Source: Nocardioides conyzicola (GTDB taxonomy: Bacteria; Actinomycetota; Actinomycetes; Propionibacteriales; Nocardioidaceae). Taken from it: a DNA stretch of 64,000 nt. This document shows, piece after piece, positions 39,317 through 50,530 of this stretch (position 1 is the first letter of the stretch; each line of letters begins with the position of its first letter). The position numbers and the translations under genes were made by a program. The notes under the pieces are model-generated. The model ran no database searches. It was not told the DNA's origin and saw only the letters and a list, made by a program, of their open reading frames with translations. Location: positions 310,001 through 374,000 of the forward strand of contig NZ_BAABKM010000005.1 of NCBI RefSeq assembly GCF_039543825.1, written 5' to 3'.

Positions 39317-42300
39317 GGAGCGCCTCCATCATCGCGTGGGCGGTCTCGTCCTCGTCGAGGCCGGCCTCCTCGGCCTTGGCCTTCGCCTCGAGGGACTTGC
39401 GGTAGTCGGACGGCATGACCTCGGTGAACCGCGTCAGGGCCGTGTCCCAGTCGGCGAGCAGCTCCTCGGCGACCGTGGATCCGGTCTCCTCGAGGTGCGC
39501 GCGGACCAGCCCCTCGAGCTCGACGGCGGCGTTGCCGCTCACCGGGCCGAGCTCGACGAGCTCCGTGTTGACGCGGTGCGCCTTGAGGTCGAGCACCCAG
39601 GCGACGCCGCCCGACATGCCGGCCGCGAAGTTGCGCCCGGTCTTGCCGAGGACGACGACGCGGCCGCCGGTCATGTACTCGCAGCCGTGGTCGCCCACGC
39701 CCTCGTTGACCAGCCACGCGCCGGAGTTGCGGACGGCGAACCGCTCACCGACCCCGCCGCGCAGGAAGATCTGGCCGGAGGTCGCGCCGTACGCGATCGT
39801 GTTGCCGGCGATGATCTGCTCGTTGCTGTGGAATGTCGCCTTGCGGTCGGGGCGCACGACGATCCGCCCGCCCGACAGCCCCTTGCCGACGTAGTCGTTG
39901 GCGTCGCCCTCGAGCCGCAGGGTGATGCCCCGGGGCACGAACGCACCGAACGACTGGCCGGCCGAGCCGGTGAACGTGATGTCGATGGTGCCGTCGGGCA
40001 GGCCGTCGGCGCCGTACTTCTTGGTGACCTCGTGGCCGAGGATCGTGCCGACGGTGCGGTTGACGTTGCGGATCGCGACCTGGGCACGGACCGGCTCGCC
40101 GCTGTCGATCGCCGGCTGGGCCAGGGGCACCAGCTGGGTGACGTCGAGCGACTTCTCGAGTCCGTGGTCCTGCGACCTCGTGCGGTAGAGGTCCTGGTCG
40201 GGGAACGCCGAGCGGTCCGGCTGGTGCAGCACCGGGGACAGGTCGAGACCCGCGGCCTTCCAGTGGTCGACCGCGGAGCGGGTGTCGAGCGCGCCGACCT
40301 GTCCGATCGCCTCCTCGATGGTGCGGAAGCCCAGCTCGGCCAGGATCTCGCGCACCTCCTCGGCGATGAACTGGAAGAAGTTCACGACGAACTCCGGCTT
40401 GCCGGAGAAGCGCTCGCGCAGGACGGGGTTCTGCGTCGCCACACCCACGGGGCAGGTGTCGAGGTGGCAGACCCGCATCATGATGCAGCCGGAGACGACC
40501 AGCGGTGCCGACGCGAAGCCGAACTCCTCCGCGCCGAGCAGCGCGGCGATGACGACGTCACGGCCGGTCTTGAGCTGGCCGTCGGCCTGCACGACGATCC
40601 GGTCGCGCAGCCCGTTGAGCAGCAGGGTCTGCTGGGTCTCGGCGAGGCCGAGCTCCCAGGGGCCGCCAGCGTGCTTGAGCGACGTCAGCGGCGCGGCACC
40701 CGTGCCACCGTCGTGCCCGGAGATCAGGACGACGTCGGCGTGCGCCTTCGAGACGCCCGCCGCGACCGTGCCGACACCGACCTCGGAGACCAGCTTGACG
40801 TGCACGCGGGCCTGCGGGTTGGCGTTCTTGAGGTCGTGGATCAGCTGCGCGAGGTCCTCGATCGAGTAGATGTCGTGGTGCGGCGGCGGGCTGATCAGCC
40901 CCACGCCCGGCGTCGAGTGCCGGGTCTTGGCCACCCACGGGTAGACCTTGTTGCCGGGCAGCTGGCCGCCCTCGCCGGGCTTGGCGCCCTGCGCCATCTT
41001 GATCTGGATGTCGTCGGCGTTGGTGAGGTACTCCGACGTGACCCCGAAGCGGCCGGACGCGACCTGCTTGATCGAGCTGCGGCGCTCGGGGTCGTAGAGC
41101 CGGTCCGGGTCCTCGCCGCCCTCACCGGTGTTGGACTTGGCGCCCAGCCGGTTCATGGCGATCGCGAGGGTCTCGTGCGCCTCCTTGCTGATCGAGCCGT
41201 AGGACATCGCGCCGGTCGAGAACCGCTTCACGATCTCGGAGACCGGCTCGACCTCCTCGATCGGGATCGGCTGCCGGCCGGACCCGTCCGCGTCCTTGAA
41301 CGCGAACAGGCCGCGGATCGTCATCAGGCGCTCGGACTGGTCGTTCACCCGCGCGGTGTACTGCTTGAAGATGTCGTAGCGGCCGCTGCGCGTGGCGTGC
41401 TGCAGCCGGAAGACGGTCTCGGGGTCGAACAGGTGCGGCTCGCCCTCGCGGCGCCACTGGTACTCGCCGCCGATCTCGAGCTCGCGGTGCGCCGGCAGGA
41501 TGCCACCGCGGGGGTACGCCGTGGCGTGGCGACGCGCGACCTCCTCGGCGATCGTGTCGAGCTCGATGCCGCCGAGCTTGGAGGTGGTGCCGGTGAAGTA
41601 CCGGTCGACGACCGCCTGCGACAGGCCGACCGCCTCGAAGATCTGCGCGCCGGTGTAGGACGCGACCGTGGAGACGCCCATCTTGGACATCACCTTCAGG
41701 ACGCCCTTGCCGAGCGCCTTGATCAGGTTCTTGACCGCCTGCTCCGGCTCCGCGCTGACGTAGTAGCCCTCCCGGGCCAGGTCCTCGACGGACTCCATCG
41801 CCAGGTAGGGGTTGACCGCGGCCGCGCCGTACCCGACGAGCAGGGCGACGTGGTGCACCTCGCGGACGTCGCCCGCCTCGACCAGCAGCCCGACCTGGGT
41901 GCGGGTCTTCTCGCGCACCAGGTGGTGGTGCACGGCGCCGGTGAGCAGCAGCGACGGGATCGGGGCGTGCTCGGCGGTGGAGTGCCGGTCGGACAGCACG
42001 ATGATGCGGGCGCCGTCGGCGATCGCGGCGGAGACCTCCGCGCAGATCTCGTCGATCCGCTCGGCCATCGCCGCTCCCCCGCCCTCGACCGGGTAGAGGC
42101 CGCGCGAGACGTGGGTGATGAAGCCCGGCATGTCGCCGTCACGGTTGATGTGACGGATCTTGGCCAGGTCGTCGTTGGAGATCACCGGGAAGGGCAGCAC
42201 GACCATCCGGCAGGACGCCGGGGCCGGCTCGAGCAGGTTGGCCTCCGGGCCGATGCTGCCGGCCAGCGAGGTCACCAGCTCCTCGCGGATCGCGTCGAGG

Positions 42301-43859
42301 GGCGGGTTGGTGACCTGGGCGAAGAGCTGGCTGAAGTAGTCGAACAGCAGGCGCGGCTTCTCGCTCAGCGACGCGATGGGCGTGTCGGTGCCCATCGAGC
42401 CGAGCGGCTCGCCGCCGCCGTTGGCCATCGGCGTGAGGATGACCCGCAGCTCCTCCTCGGTGTAGCCGAAGACCTGCTGCCGACGCGTGACGGACGCGTG
42501 GGTGTGGATGATGTGCTCGCGCTCGGTGACGTCGGCGAGGTCGATCAGGCCAGCGTGCAGCCACTCGTCGTACGGGTGCTCCGAGGCGAGCTGGGTCTTG
42601 ATCTCCTCGTCCTCGATGATCCGGTGCTCGTCCGTGTCCACGAGGAACATCCGGCCCGGCTGGAGCCGGCCCTTGCGGACGATCGTGGCCGGGTCGAGGT
42701 CCAGGACGCCGACCTCGGAGGCCAGGACGACGAGGCCGTCGTCGGTGACCCAGTAGCGCGACGGGCGCAGGCCGTTGCGGTCCAGCACGGCGCCGATCTG
42801 CGAGCCGTCAGTGAAGACGACGGCGGCCGGGCCGTCCCACGGCTCCATGACGGTGGAGTGGAACCGGTAGAACGAGCGGCGCTTGGCGTCCATCTCGGTG
42901 TGGTTCTCCCACGCCTCGGGGATCATCATCAGCACCGAGTGGGGCAGCGAGCGGCCGCCCATGTGCAGCAGCTCGAGGACCTCGTCGAAGGACGCCGAGT
43001 CGGAGGCGCCCGGCGTACAGATCGGGAACAGCCGGTCCAGGTCGCCCGGGATGACGTCGGAGGACAGCAGGGCCTCGCGGGCGCGCATCCAGTTGCGGTT
43101 GCCCATGACCGTGTTGATCTCGCCGTTGTGGGCGATGAACCGGAACGGGTGGGCCAGCGGCCAGCTCGGGAAGGTGTTGGTCGAGAACCGCGAGTGCACG
43201 ACGGCCAGCGCCGAGGCGATGCGCTCGTCGACGAGGTCGGGGAAGAACGTGTCGAGCTGGTTGGTCGTCAGCATGCCCTTGTAGGCGAGGGTGCGCGACG
43301 ACAGCGACGGGAAGTAGACGTCGGTCTCGTGCTCGGCGCGCTTGCGCAGGCAGAAGGCCAGCCGCTCCAGCGCCATCCCGGTCACCCGGGTGCCCGCGCC
43401 GGCCACGAACAGCTGCGCGAAGGCCGGCATCACACCGAGCGCCATCTGGCCGAGGCCCTCGGGCTCGACCGGGACGTCGCGCCAGCCGAGGACGGTCAGG
43501 CCCTCCTCGGCGGCGATCTCCTCGATCCGGCGCCGGGTCTTGCCGATCTCCTCGGCGTCACCCGGCAGGAACGCGGTGCCGACGGCGTACGCGTGCTGAG
43601 CGGGGAGCTCGAAGTCCACGACGGCACGCAGGAACGCGTCCGGGACCTGCAGCAGGATGCCGGCACCATCGCCGGAGTTGACCTCCGCGCCCGCAGCACC
43701 TCGGTGGTCGAGGTTGCGGAGCGCGGTCAGTGCCTTGGCCACGATGTCGTGGCTGGCGACGCCGGTCAGGGTCGCGACGAAGGCCACACCACACGCGTCG
43801 TGCTCGTGGCGGGGGTCGTAGAGCCCTTGGGGCGGCGGGAATGCGTGCGAGTAGGGCAC
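39309..43859 (-). CDS. gltB: Glutamate synthase (NADPH) large subunit
   Basis: A 1516-residue enzyme converting glutamine plus 2-oxoglutarate to two glutamates. The N-terminal glutamine amidotransferase uses the Cys of [12 protein letters not shown] (residue 23), so a 22-residue propeptide is probably removed. The FMN-binding synthase domain includes the 3Fe-4S cysteines in [19 protein letters not shown]. The C-terminal beta-helix has the Gly-rich repeats [11 protein letters not shown] and [16 protein letters not shown] 43859 is chosen so that the short propeptide precedes Cys23; GGGAG lies upstream. The 191 bases before it show no recognised riboswitch. Confidence 0.97.
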   Translation of the reverse strand: MPYSHAFPPPQGLYDPRHEHDACGVAFVATLTGVASHDIVAKALTALRNLDHRGAAGAEVNSGDGAGILLQVPDAFLRAVVDFELPAQHAYAVGTAFLPGDAEEIGKTRRRIEEIAAEEGLTVLGWRDVPVEPEGLGQMALGVMPAFAQLFVAGAGTRVTGMALERLAFCLRKRAEHETDVYFPSLSSRTLAYKGMLTTNQLDTFFPDLVDERIASALAVVHSRFSTNTFPSWPLAHPFRFIAHNGEINTVMGNRNWMRAREALLSSDVIPGDLDRLFPICTPGASDSASFDEVLELLHMGGRSLPHSVLMMIPEAWENHTEMDAKRRSFYRFHSTVMEPWDGPAAVVFTDGSQIGAVLDRNGLRPSRYWVTDDGLVVLASEVGVLDLDPATIVRKGRLQPGRMFLVDTDEHRIIEDEEIKTQLASEHPYDEWLHAGLIDLADVTEREHIIHTHASVTRRQQVFGYTEEELRVILTPMANGGGEPLGSMGTDTPIASLSEKPRLLFDYFSQLFAQVTNPPLDAIREELVTSLAGSIGPEANLLEPAPASCRMVVLPFPVISNDDLAKIRHINRDGDMPGFITHVSRGLYPVEGGGAAMAERIDEICAEVSAAIADGARIIVLSDRHSTAEHAPIPSLLLTGAVHHHLVREKTRTQVGLLVEAGDVREVHHVALLVGYGAAAVNPYLAMESVEDLAREGYYVSAEPEQAVKNLIKALGKGVLKVMSKMGVSTVASYTGAQIFEAVGLSQAVVDRYFTGTTSKLGGIELDTIAEEVARRHATAYPRGGILPAHRELEIGGEYQWRREGEPHLFDPETVFRLQHATRSGRYDIFKQYTARVNDQSERLMTIRGLFAFKDADGSGRQPIPIEEVEPVSEIVKRFSTGAMSYGSISKEAHETLAIAMNRLGAKSNTGEGGEDPDRLYDPERRSSIKQVASGRFGVTSEYLTNADDIQIKMAQGAKPGEGGQLPGNKVYPWVAKTRHSTPGVGLISPPPHHDIYSIEDLAQLIHDLKNANPQARVHVKLVSEVGVGTVAAGVSKAHADVVLISGHDGGTGAAPLTSLKHAGGPWELGLAETQQTLLLNGLRDRIVVQADGQLKTGRDVVIAALLGAEEFGFASAPLVVSGCIMMRVCHLDTCPVGVATQNPVLRERFSGKPEFVVNFFQFIAEEVREILAELGFRTIEEAIGQVGALDTRSAVDHWKAAGLDLSPVLHQPDRSAFPDQDLYRTRSQDHGLEKSLDVTQLVPLAQPAIDSGEPVRAQVAIRNVNRTVGTILGHEVTKKYGADGLPDGTIDITFTGSAGQSFGAFVPRGITLRLEGDANDYVGKGLSGGRIVVRPDRKATFHSNEQIIAGNTIAYGATSGQIFLRGGVGERFAVRNSGAWLVNEGVGDHGCEYMTGGRVVVLGKTGRNFAAGMSGGVAWVLDLKAHRVNTELVELGPVSGNAAVELEGLVRAHLEETGSTVAEELLADWDTALTRFTEVMPSDYRKSLEAKAKAEEAGLDEDETAHAMMEALHG

Positions 43860-44050
43860 CGGGCATTCTCCCGTCGTCTTCAGCGCCGCGCGGACTCCAC
43901 GACGTTGTCGAGGCCGGCGCCGGCGGTTCATCAGTGCAAGGTCTTGCAGGGGACGACATTGGCCCTAGCGGAAGGAAAAGGTTAACACCCGCGGGGCGGA
44001 CTTCTCGCCGCAGTTACGGCCGTGGACGGCCCCCGGACGGGTGGGTCCGG

Positions 44051-45013
44051 TCACTCGGTCGAGGGACGGGTGCCGGGTGGGGCGTCCGCCTCCTCGGAGG
44101 GTACGTCGGGCTCCGGCGACTCGCCACCCGTCCCGCCGTCGGGACCGTCCTCCGCGGCAGGCCCGCGGCCGTCGACGTACACCTGCTCCTCCCGGCCCGG
44201 CCACCGCCGGGCGCTGACGACGAACCAGACCAGGCCCGCGACGAAGAGGACGATCGAGGTCCAGACGTTGAGCCGGAGACCCCAGACGTCGTTGAGCTCG
44301 ACGTTGTCGATGCGCAGCATCTCGATCCAGCCGCGGGCGATCGTGTAGAGCATGATGTAGAGCGCGACGACGCGGCCGTGCCCGAGGCGGAACCTGCGGT
44401 CGGCCCAGACCAGGATCCCGAAGGCGGCCAGGCACCACAGGCTCTCGTAGAGGAACGTCGGGTGGAACGTCGTGCCCGGCGGGTAGCCGGCGTTGACCGC
44501 CGTCCTGTCGCTGACCGACAGGCCCCAGGGGAGGTCGGTCGGCTTGCCGAACAGCTCCTGGTTGAACCAGTTGCCCCAGCGGCCGAACGCCTGCGCGACG
44601 AGGACGCCGGGCGCCATCGCGTCCAGCACCGGCAGCAGCCTGATGCCCTTGCGGCGCGCGCCGATGATCGCGCCGACGGCGCCGAGCGCGATCGAGCCCC
44701 AGATCCCGAGCCCACCGCGCCAGACGTAGAGCGCGTCGATCGGGTGCTGGCCGGCGCCGAAGTAGAGGTCGTGGTCGGTGATGACGTGGTAGAGCCGGCC
44801 GCCGACCAGCCCGAACGGCACCGCCCAGATCGCGATGTCCTGGATGTCCCCCGGCTGGCCGCCGCGGGCGACCCAGCGCCGCTCGCCGATCCAGATCGCG
44901 GCGACGATGCCGGCGATGATCGCGAGGGCGTAGCCGCGCAGGGGGAACGGCCCGACGTACCAGACCCCGGAGTCGGGGCTGGGGATCGACAGCACGGTGG
45001 TCAGCACGCTCAC
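44051..45013 (-). CDS. lgt: Prolipoprotein diacylglyceryl transferase
   Basis: A 320-residue membrane enzyme that moves diacylglycerol from phosphatidylglycerol to the lipobox cysteine of prolipoproteins. The Lgt signature GRWGNWFNQELFGKPTDLPWG (about 140-160) is intact, and RLYHVITDHDLYF and RGGLGIWGS carry conserved residues. About seven helices are followed by an acidic, proline-rich tail of about 55 residues, common in actinobacteria. GTG 45013 overlaps the stop of the SCO gene. Lipoproteins in this window that would use it include the binding protein and SCO. Confidence 0.97.
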   Translation of the reverse strand: MSVLTTVLSIPSPDSGVWYVGPFPLRGYALAIIAGIVAAIWIGERRWVARGGQPGDIQDIAIWAVPFGLVGGRLYHVITDHDLYFGAGQHPIDALYVWRGGLGIWGSIALGAVGAIIGARRKGIRLLPVLDAMAPGVLVAQAFGRWGNWFNQELFGKPTDLPWGLSVSDRTAVNAGYPPGTTFHPTFLYESLWCLAAFGILVWADRRFRLGHGRVVALYIMLYTIARGWIEMLRIDNVELNDVWGLRLNVWTSIVLFVAGLVWFVVSARRWPGREEQVYVDGRGPAAEDGPDGGTGGESPEPDVPSEEADAPPGTRPSTE

Positions 45014-45612
45014 GCGGGGTCCTTGTCGAGCAGGTGGTGGATGTCGGCGGCGAAGTCGGCGGAGGAGGTCGCCTCGCTCCAGTAGACCGTGCCCTCGTCG
45101 TCGGCGTCGATCCCGGTGATGGTGGTGCCGTGCGTGACGTCGTAGCCACCCGACGGGAGCTTCTCCCCCAGCGTGATCCCGACGCCCATCGGCTTGGCGA
45201 CGGAGACGATCGTGTCGAGGTCGCCGGTGAGCCCGATGAAGGCCGGGTCGAAGTGGGCGAGGTACTTCTTCAGCACCTTCTCGGTGTCGCGTGCCGGGTC
45301 CGTGGTCACGAACACGACGTCCACCCGGTCCCGGTCCGAGTCGTCGAGGCGCGTCATCGCCGAGGCCAGGTTGGACATCACCGTCTGGCAGATGTCCGGG
45401 CAGTGGGTGTAGCCGTAGAAGACCAGGGTCAGCGGCTTGTCGGTGTCCTTGGTCAGCGAGAACGGCTGGCCGTCGGCATCCGTGAGCGGAGTCGCGGCGA
45501 CCTCGAACGGCGGGTCCAGGGTGGTGCCGTGCAGCCCGCCCGTGGTGCCGCCGTCGCTGCCACAGGCCGCGAGCGTGAGGAGCAGAGCCAGGGCGACGAG
45601 CGCCCTACGCAC
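45010..45612 (-). CDS. SCO family copper-binding lipoprotein
   Basis: A 200-residue thioredoxin-fold protein. The lipobox LAAC gives lipidated Cys17. The copper ligands are Cys71 and Cys75 in THCPDICQ and His161 in VTHGTTI, the Sco1/SenC pattern. Such proteins deliver copper to or reduce the CuA centre of cytochrome c oxidase. It lies between trpA (eight-base overlap) and lgt (four-base overlap), an unexpected place for an oxidase-assembly factor. Confidence 0.92.
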   Translation of the reverse strand: MRRALVALALLLTLAACGSDGGTTGGLHGTTLDPPFEVAATPLTDADGQPFSLTKDTDKPLTLVFYGYTHCPDICQTVMSNLASAMTRLDDSDRDRVDVVFVTTDPARDTEKVLKKYLAHFDPAFIGLTGDLDTIVSVAKPMGVGITLGEKLPSGGYDVTHGTTITGIDADDEGTVYWSEATSSADFAADIHHLLDKDPA

Positions 45613-46377
45613 GCCGTACCCCGGCGGCGAGCTCCTCGGTCAGCGCCGTCAGTGCGGGCAGGCCGGAGTCCAGCGCGCGGACGAAGGCGGTGCCCACGAT
45701 CACCCCGTCGACGTGCTCAGAGAGCTCGGCCGCCTGGGCACCGGTGCTGACCCCGACGCCGACGCCGATCGGGAGCTGGGTGGTGAGCCGGGTCCGGGCG
45801 ATCAGCGGCGCCACTCCGGCAGCGGTGGCCTGGGTGGTGCCGGTGACGCCCATGATGCCGGTGGCGTAGACGAAGCCGCGGCAGTTGCTCGTGGTCATCG
45901 CGATCCGCTCGTCGGTCGAGGAGGGCGCCACGAGGAAGACCTTGTCCAGGTCTCGTGCGTCGGCGGCCGCGATCCACTCGGGCACGACCTCCGGCGTCAC
46001 GTCGGGGGTGATCAGGCCTGCGCCTCCCGCGTCGTGCAGGCGCTGGGCGAACCGCTCGACGCCGTGACGCTCGACGGGGTTCCAGCTGGTCATCACCAAC
46101 GTGGGGGTGCCGGTCGCGGCGACGGCCTCGACCACCCGGAACACGTCGTCGGTGCGCACGCCGCCCTCCAGCGCGTGCTGCACGGCGGCCTGGATGACCG
46201 GCCCGTCCATGACGGGATCGCTGTAGGCCAGACCCACCTCGATGACGTCGCACCCCGCGGCGACCATGGCCTTGAGGGCCTCGATCGAGCCGTCGACGTC
46301 GGGGTAGCCGGCCGGCAGGTAGCCGATGAGCGCGGCGCGGCCGTCGGCCCTGGCCTTCTCGAAGGCGGTGCTGACGC

Positions 46378-46381
<4 letters not shown>
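45605..46381 (-). CDS. trpA: Tryptophan synthase alpha subunit
   Basis: A 258-residue TIM-barrel enzyme that splits indole-3-glycerol phosphate into indole and glyceraldehyde 3-phosphate. The catalytic Glu and Asp are in [18 protein letters not shown] (about 43-60), and the phosphate-binding loop is in [18 protein letters not shown] 46381 overlaps the trpB stop (ATGA). It is the third gene of trpC-trpB-trpA-SCO-lgt. Confidence 0.96.
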
Positions 46382-47621
<1,240 letters not shown>

Positions 47622-47625
<4 letters not shown>

Positions 47626-48404
47626 GCCTGAACTCCTGTCATCGCGGCGACCGCTGCCTGCGGGTCACCGTCCTTCACCAGTGCCTCGCCGACCAGGACC
47701 GCGCGGGCCCCCTCGCCGACGAAGCGGCGTACGTCGGCGGGACCGAAGATGCCGCTCTCGGCGACCTTGACCCGGTCGTCCGGGATCAAGGGCGCGAGTC
47801 GCCCGAACGTGTCGTCGTGGATCTCGAGCGTCTTCAGGTTGCGGGCGTTGACCCCGATGAGCTCGGCGCCGAGGGCGACCGCACGCTCGGTCTCGACCTC
47901 GTCGTGCACCTCGACGAGCACGGTCAGCCCGAGCTCGCGGGCCTCGTCGTGCAGCCGGCGCAGGGTGTCGTCGTCGAGCGCGGCCACGATCAGCAGCGCG
48001 AGGTCGGCACCGGCGGCGCGGGCCTCGACGAGCTGGTAGCTGGTGACGATGAAGTCCTTGCGGAGCACCGGCGTGTCGACGGCCGCACGGACGGCGCGCA
48101 GGTCGTCGAGGCTGCCGCCGAAGCGACGCCGCTCCGTGAGCACGCTGATCGCCGCGGCCCCGCCGGCGGCGTACGCCGTGGCGAGCTCTGCCGGGTCGGG
48201 GATGTCGGCGAGGTCGCCCTTGCTGGGGCTGCGCCGCTTCACCTCCGCGATCACGCTGGATCCCGGCGCGCGCAGGTGCGGCATCGGGTCGCGCGGCGGG
48301 TCGACGTCGGCGAGCGCGGCCCGCAGGTCCGCGAGCCCGGTCTGCTCCTCGCGCTCCGACAGGTCGGCGCGCACACCGGCGACGATGTCGTCGAGCACGG
48401 ACAT
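47622..48404 (-). CDS. trpC: Indole-3-glycerol phosphate synthase
   Basis: A 260-residue TIM-barrel enzyme closing the indole ring. Conserved segments are [15 protein letters not shown] (catalytic Lys), [25 protein letters not shown] and [12 protein letters not shown], ending in [14 protein letters not shown] 48404 has GGGAGA at a good distance; an earlier start at 48428 is less likely. It is the first gene of the operon and stands divergent from the DUF4190 gene. I found no leader peptide rich in Trp or attenuator in the 130 bases upstream. Confidence 0.96.
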
Positions 48405-48534
48405 GCTGTTCTCCCGCCGGATGGTCACCCTTGCGACGCCAGTGTTTCACGCGGCATGAAGCGGCCGACCGTGGGTAGTGTCCGCTGAACACGGCCCGGG
48501 AGACGGACCGGCCGACAATCGAAGGGCAACACCT

Positions 48535-48879
48535 GTGAGCTACTCCGAACCGCCTCCGCCGCCGCCGCAGTACGGCGCCCCGCCGCCGGCGTACGGCGGG
48601 GTCCCGCCGAAGAAGTCCGGCATGGCGGTCGCCGCCCTCGTGCTCGGCATCCTGGCCGTCATCCCCTGCTTCTGGGGCTGCTTCATCTTCGGCATCCTCG
48701 GCGTCGTCTTCGGACAGCTCGGCAAGAAGGACATCCGGGAGTCGGCCGGCGCGAAGACCGGCGAGGGCCTGGCCAAGTGGGGCTTCATCCTCGGCATCAT
48801 CGGCATCGTGCTCGGCGTCATCTACTGGATCCTCGCCGCCAGCGGGGCGATCGACTTCAACTACAGCTCGGACATGTGA
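48535..48879 (+). CDS. DUF4190 domain membrane protein
   Basis: A 114-residue protein. A proline- and tyrosine-rich N-terminus (about 1-27) is followed by two helices (MAVAALVLGILAVIPCFWGCFIFGILG and GFILGIIGIVLGVIYWIL) joined by GQLGKKDIRESAGAKTGEGLA, the DUF4190 pattern. GTG 48535 has AAGGG upstream. It interrupts the minus-strand trp/his gene row. Its function is unknown. Confidence 0.85.
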   Translation: MSYSEPPPPPPQYGAPPPAYGGVPPKKSGMAVAALVLGILAVIPCFWGCFIFGILGVVFGQLGKKDIRESAGAKTGEGLAKWGFILGIIGIVLGVIYWILAASGAIDFNYSSDM

Positions 48880-48894
48880 GCGACCCCTGCCGGG

Positions 48895-49338
48895 TCAGGG
48901 CGTGAGCCAGGACCCGGCGGGGAGGTTGCGCAGCACCGTGAAGACGGTCAGCAGCGCGAGAGAGACGTACGCGACCGGGGTGATCACGCTCATCGGCACC
49001 CGGACGGGCCGCCCCCGCCAGCGGCCGACGAACCAGACGGCCAGCCCGGCGACGATGAAGGGCAGCGCGACCACGAAGGCCAGGTTGCTGGACGCGGCAC
49101 CCAGCAGGTCGCCGTGGGTGAGGTCGTTGACGGCCCGCAGACCGCCGCAGCCGGGACAGTAGAAGCCCAGCGCCGCGCTGGGGCACAGGCCCCAGCTGCC
49201 GTGCTCGTGCGGGTCCCTCAGCCGGAGGGCCAGGGTCGCGACCGCGAGGCCGCCGATCACGAAGGTCGGCGTGCGCAGGCGATCCCACCGGCTGGCGTCG
49301 GAGGTGACCCCGGGTGGCGACGGCGCGGTGGTGGTCAT
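48895..49338 (-). CDS. DUF2752 family membrane protein
   Basis: A 147-residue protein with three or four helices. The DUF2752 signature is CPSAALGFYCPGCGGLRAV (about 52-70), with the CPxCGG motif, followed by HGDLLGAASSNLAFVVALP. The cysteine pair may bind metal or be redox-active. It is the last gene of the row ABC-ABC-hisI-Trp_oprn-HGxxPAAW-DUF2752, seven bases after its neighbour. Family function is unknown. Confidence 0.88.
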   Translation of the reverse strand: MTTTAPSPPGVTSDASRWDRLRTPTFVIGGLAVATLALRLRDPHEHGSWGLCPSAALGFYCPGCGGLRAVNDLTHGDLLGAASSNLAFVVALPFIVAGLAVWFVGRWRGRPVRVPMSVITPVAYVSLALLTVFTVLRNLPAGSWLTP

Positions 49339-49345
49339 CGGTGGG

Positions 49346-49552
49346 TCAGTGCGTCGACGACGACTCGTGGTAGCCGAGCTTGGCCATCACCGCGAAGATC
49401 ACGAGCGAGGCGAGGGCCAGGGCCACACCGACCCAGAAGATCGTCCAGTTGACGGGGCTGAGCAGCATCCCGACCCCGCCGACCACGAAGCCCAGCATGG
49501 CGACGGTGACGAACGTCCAGGCAGCGGGGGTGTTGCCGTGGTTGTCAGACAT
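49346..49552 (-). CDS. HGxxPAAW family small membrane protein
   Basis: A 68-residue protein with the family motif HGNTPAAW at residues 5-12, then two helices (TFVTVAMLGFVVGGVGMLL and WTIFWVGVALALASLVIFAVMA). It is conserved next to trp genes in many actinobacteria. Function is unknown; a role linked to the neighbouring Trp-operon membrane protein is guessed from position only. Confidence 0.9.
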   Translation of the reverse strand: MSDNHGNTPAAWTFVTVAMLGFVVGGVGMLLSPVNWTIFWVGVALALASLVIFAVMAKLGYHESSSTH

Positions 49553-49593
49553 ACAGGCTCCTCGAGCACGGGGGATGACAGTGCGGGCGCAGT

Positions 49594-50169
49594 CTATTCG
49601 GTGGGGTCGCGCCCCTCGTCCAGCGCCTTCCACAAATCGAGGCTGGTCTGCTCCTCGACCGGCACGACCGAGGCCGGAGCGGCACTGCCGGGCGCGTCGT
49701 AGCGGGTGCCCATCTCGGGCCAGGCCGGCGTCCACGCGACGGCGAGCACCCCGGCGACCGTGGCCAGGACGGCGCCCAGCACGGCTGCCCAGTACCACGC
49801 GGTATGACCGACGTCGGCGCCGCTGATGCCGACCAGCGCGAGCTCGTCGCGGAACTGGTCGGGGACCTGGGAGTACGCCGCAGCGGCCGCCACCAGGGCT
49901 CCGACCGCGGCGACGCTGCCGAGCACCGCGACGGCACGGCGGACCCGGCCCCGGGTCACCAGCACCACGCCCCAGCACGCCAGCACGACCAGCCCGAGGG
50001 CGGTCACGAGCGGCAGGTGGGCGTCGAAGGACACCATCTGGCTGCTGACCGCCCGGCCCGCGTCGCCCGAGCCCTCGACCGCCGGCTTCTCGCCGGCGAC
50101 GGCCGTCAGGGTGCCCGCGGCCAGCCCGAGCAGGACCACGGGCCCGAAGGTACGGCGGCGATCAGCCAT
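49594..50169 (-). CDS. Trp-operon-associated membrane protein (Trp_oprn_chp, TIGR02234-like)
   Basis: A 191-residue protein with four helices ([21 protein letters not shown] at the start, then about 52-72, 80-100 and 128-148) and a cytoplasmic tail ending [16 protein letters not shown], the family end motif. It is usually encoded right after trpE in actinobacteria. Here its start overlaps the hisI stop by eight bases and no trpE lies between. Function is unknown. Confidence 0.9.
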   Translation of the reverse strand: MADRRRTFGPVVLLGLAAGTLTAVAGEKPAVEGSGDAGRAVSSQMVSFDAHLPLVTALGLVVLACWGVVLVTRGRVRRAVAVLGSVAAVGALVAAAAAYSQVPDQFRDELALVGISGADVGHTAWYWAAVLGAVLATVAGVLAVAWTPAWPEMGTRYDAPGSAAPASVVPVEEQTSLDLWKALDEGRDPTE

Positions 50170-50530
50170 CGGAGGGCTGGCCGTCGGGGGCCGGGGTCAG
50201 CAGGTCGGCGTCGAAGCAGGTCCGGTCGCCGGTGTGGCAGGCGGCGCCGACCTGGTCGACCTTGACCAGCAGGGTGTCCCCGTCGCAGTCGAGGCGCACT
50301 TCCTTGACCCACTGCACGTGGCCGGACGTGTCGCCCTTGGCCCAGTACTCCTGCCGGGAGCGGCTCCAGTACGTCGCCCGCCCCGTGGTCAGCGTGCGGG
50401 AGAGCGCCTCGTCGTCCATCCAGCCCAGCATCAGCACCTCGCCGGTGTCGTGCTGCTGCACCACGGCGGCCACCAGGCCGTCGTCGGTGCGCTTGAGCCG
50501 GGCGGCGATGTCGGGGTCGAGGGTGGTCAC
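50162..50530 (-). CDS. hisI: Phosphoribosyl-AMP cyclohydrolase
   Basis: A 122-residue zinc enzyme for the third step of histidine synthesis. The signature is [15 protein letters not shown], with [18 protein letters not shown] and the metal-binding residues in [26 protein letters not shown]. It is HisI only, with no HisE domain. GTG 50530 overlaps the stop of the upstream ABC gene (GTGA). It is separated from hisF by the two ABC genes and two plus-strand genes. Confidence 0.95.
   Translation of the reverse strand: MTTLDPDIAARLKRTDDGLVAAVVQQHDTGEVLMLGWMDDEALSRTLTTGRATYWSRSRQEYWAKGDTSGHVQWVKEVRLDCDGDTLLVKVDQVGAACHTGDRTCFDADLLTPAPDGQPSDG

Noticed and set aside
36323..39418. A 1031-codon open frame opposite pyk and gltD
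   Set aside because: It spans two genuine genes and the gap between them and has no recognisable fold, signal or ribosome site.
39246..43985. A 1579-codon open frame on the plus strand opposite gltB
   Set aside because: It is the mirror of a highly conserved enzyme gene with intact motifs. The composition (Asp-, Val- and Arg-rich with no domain) is the usual shadow of GC-rich codon use.
43860..44050. Possible riboswitch before gltB
   Set aside because: The 191-base gap has no motif of a known riboswitch class that I recognise; only a TAACCT hexamer that could be a promoter element.
48405..48534. Possible Trp attenuator before trpC
   Set aside because: No short frame with Trp codons and no pair of competing hairpins was found; a GGGAGA ribosome site is present.
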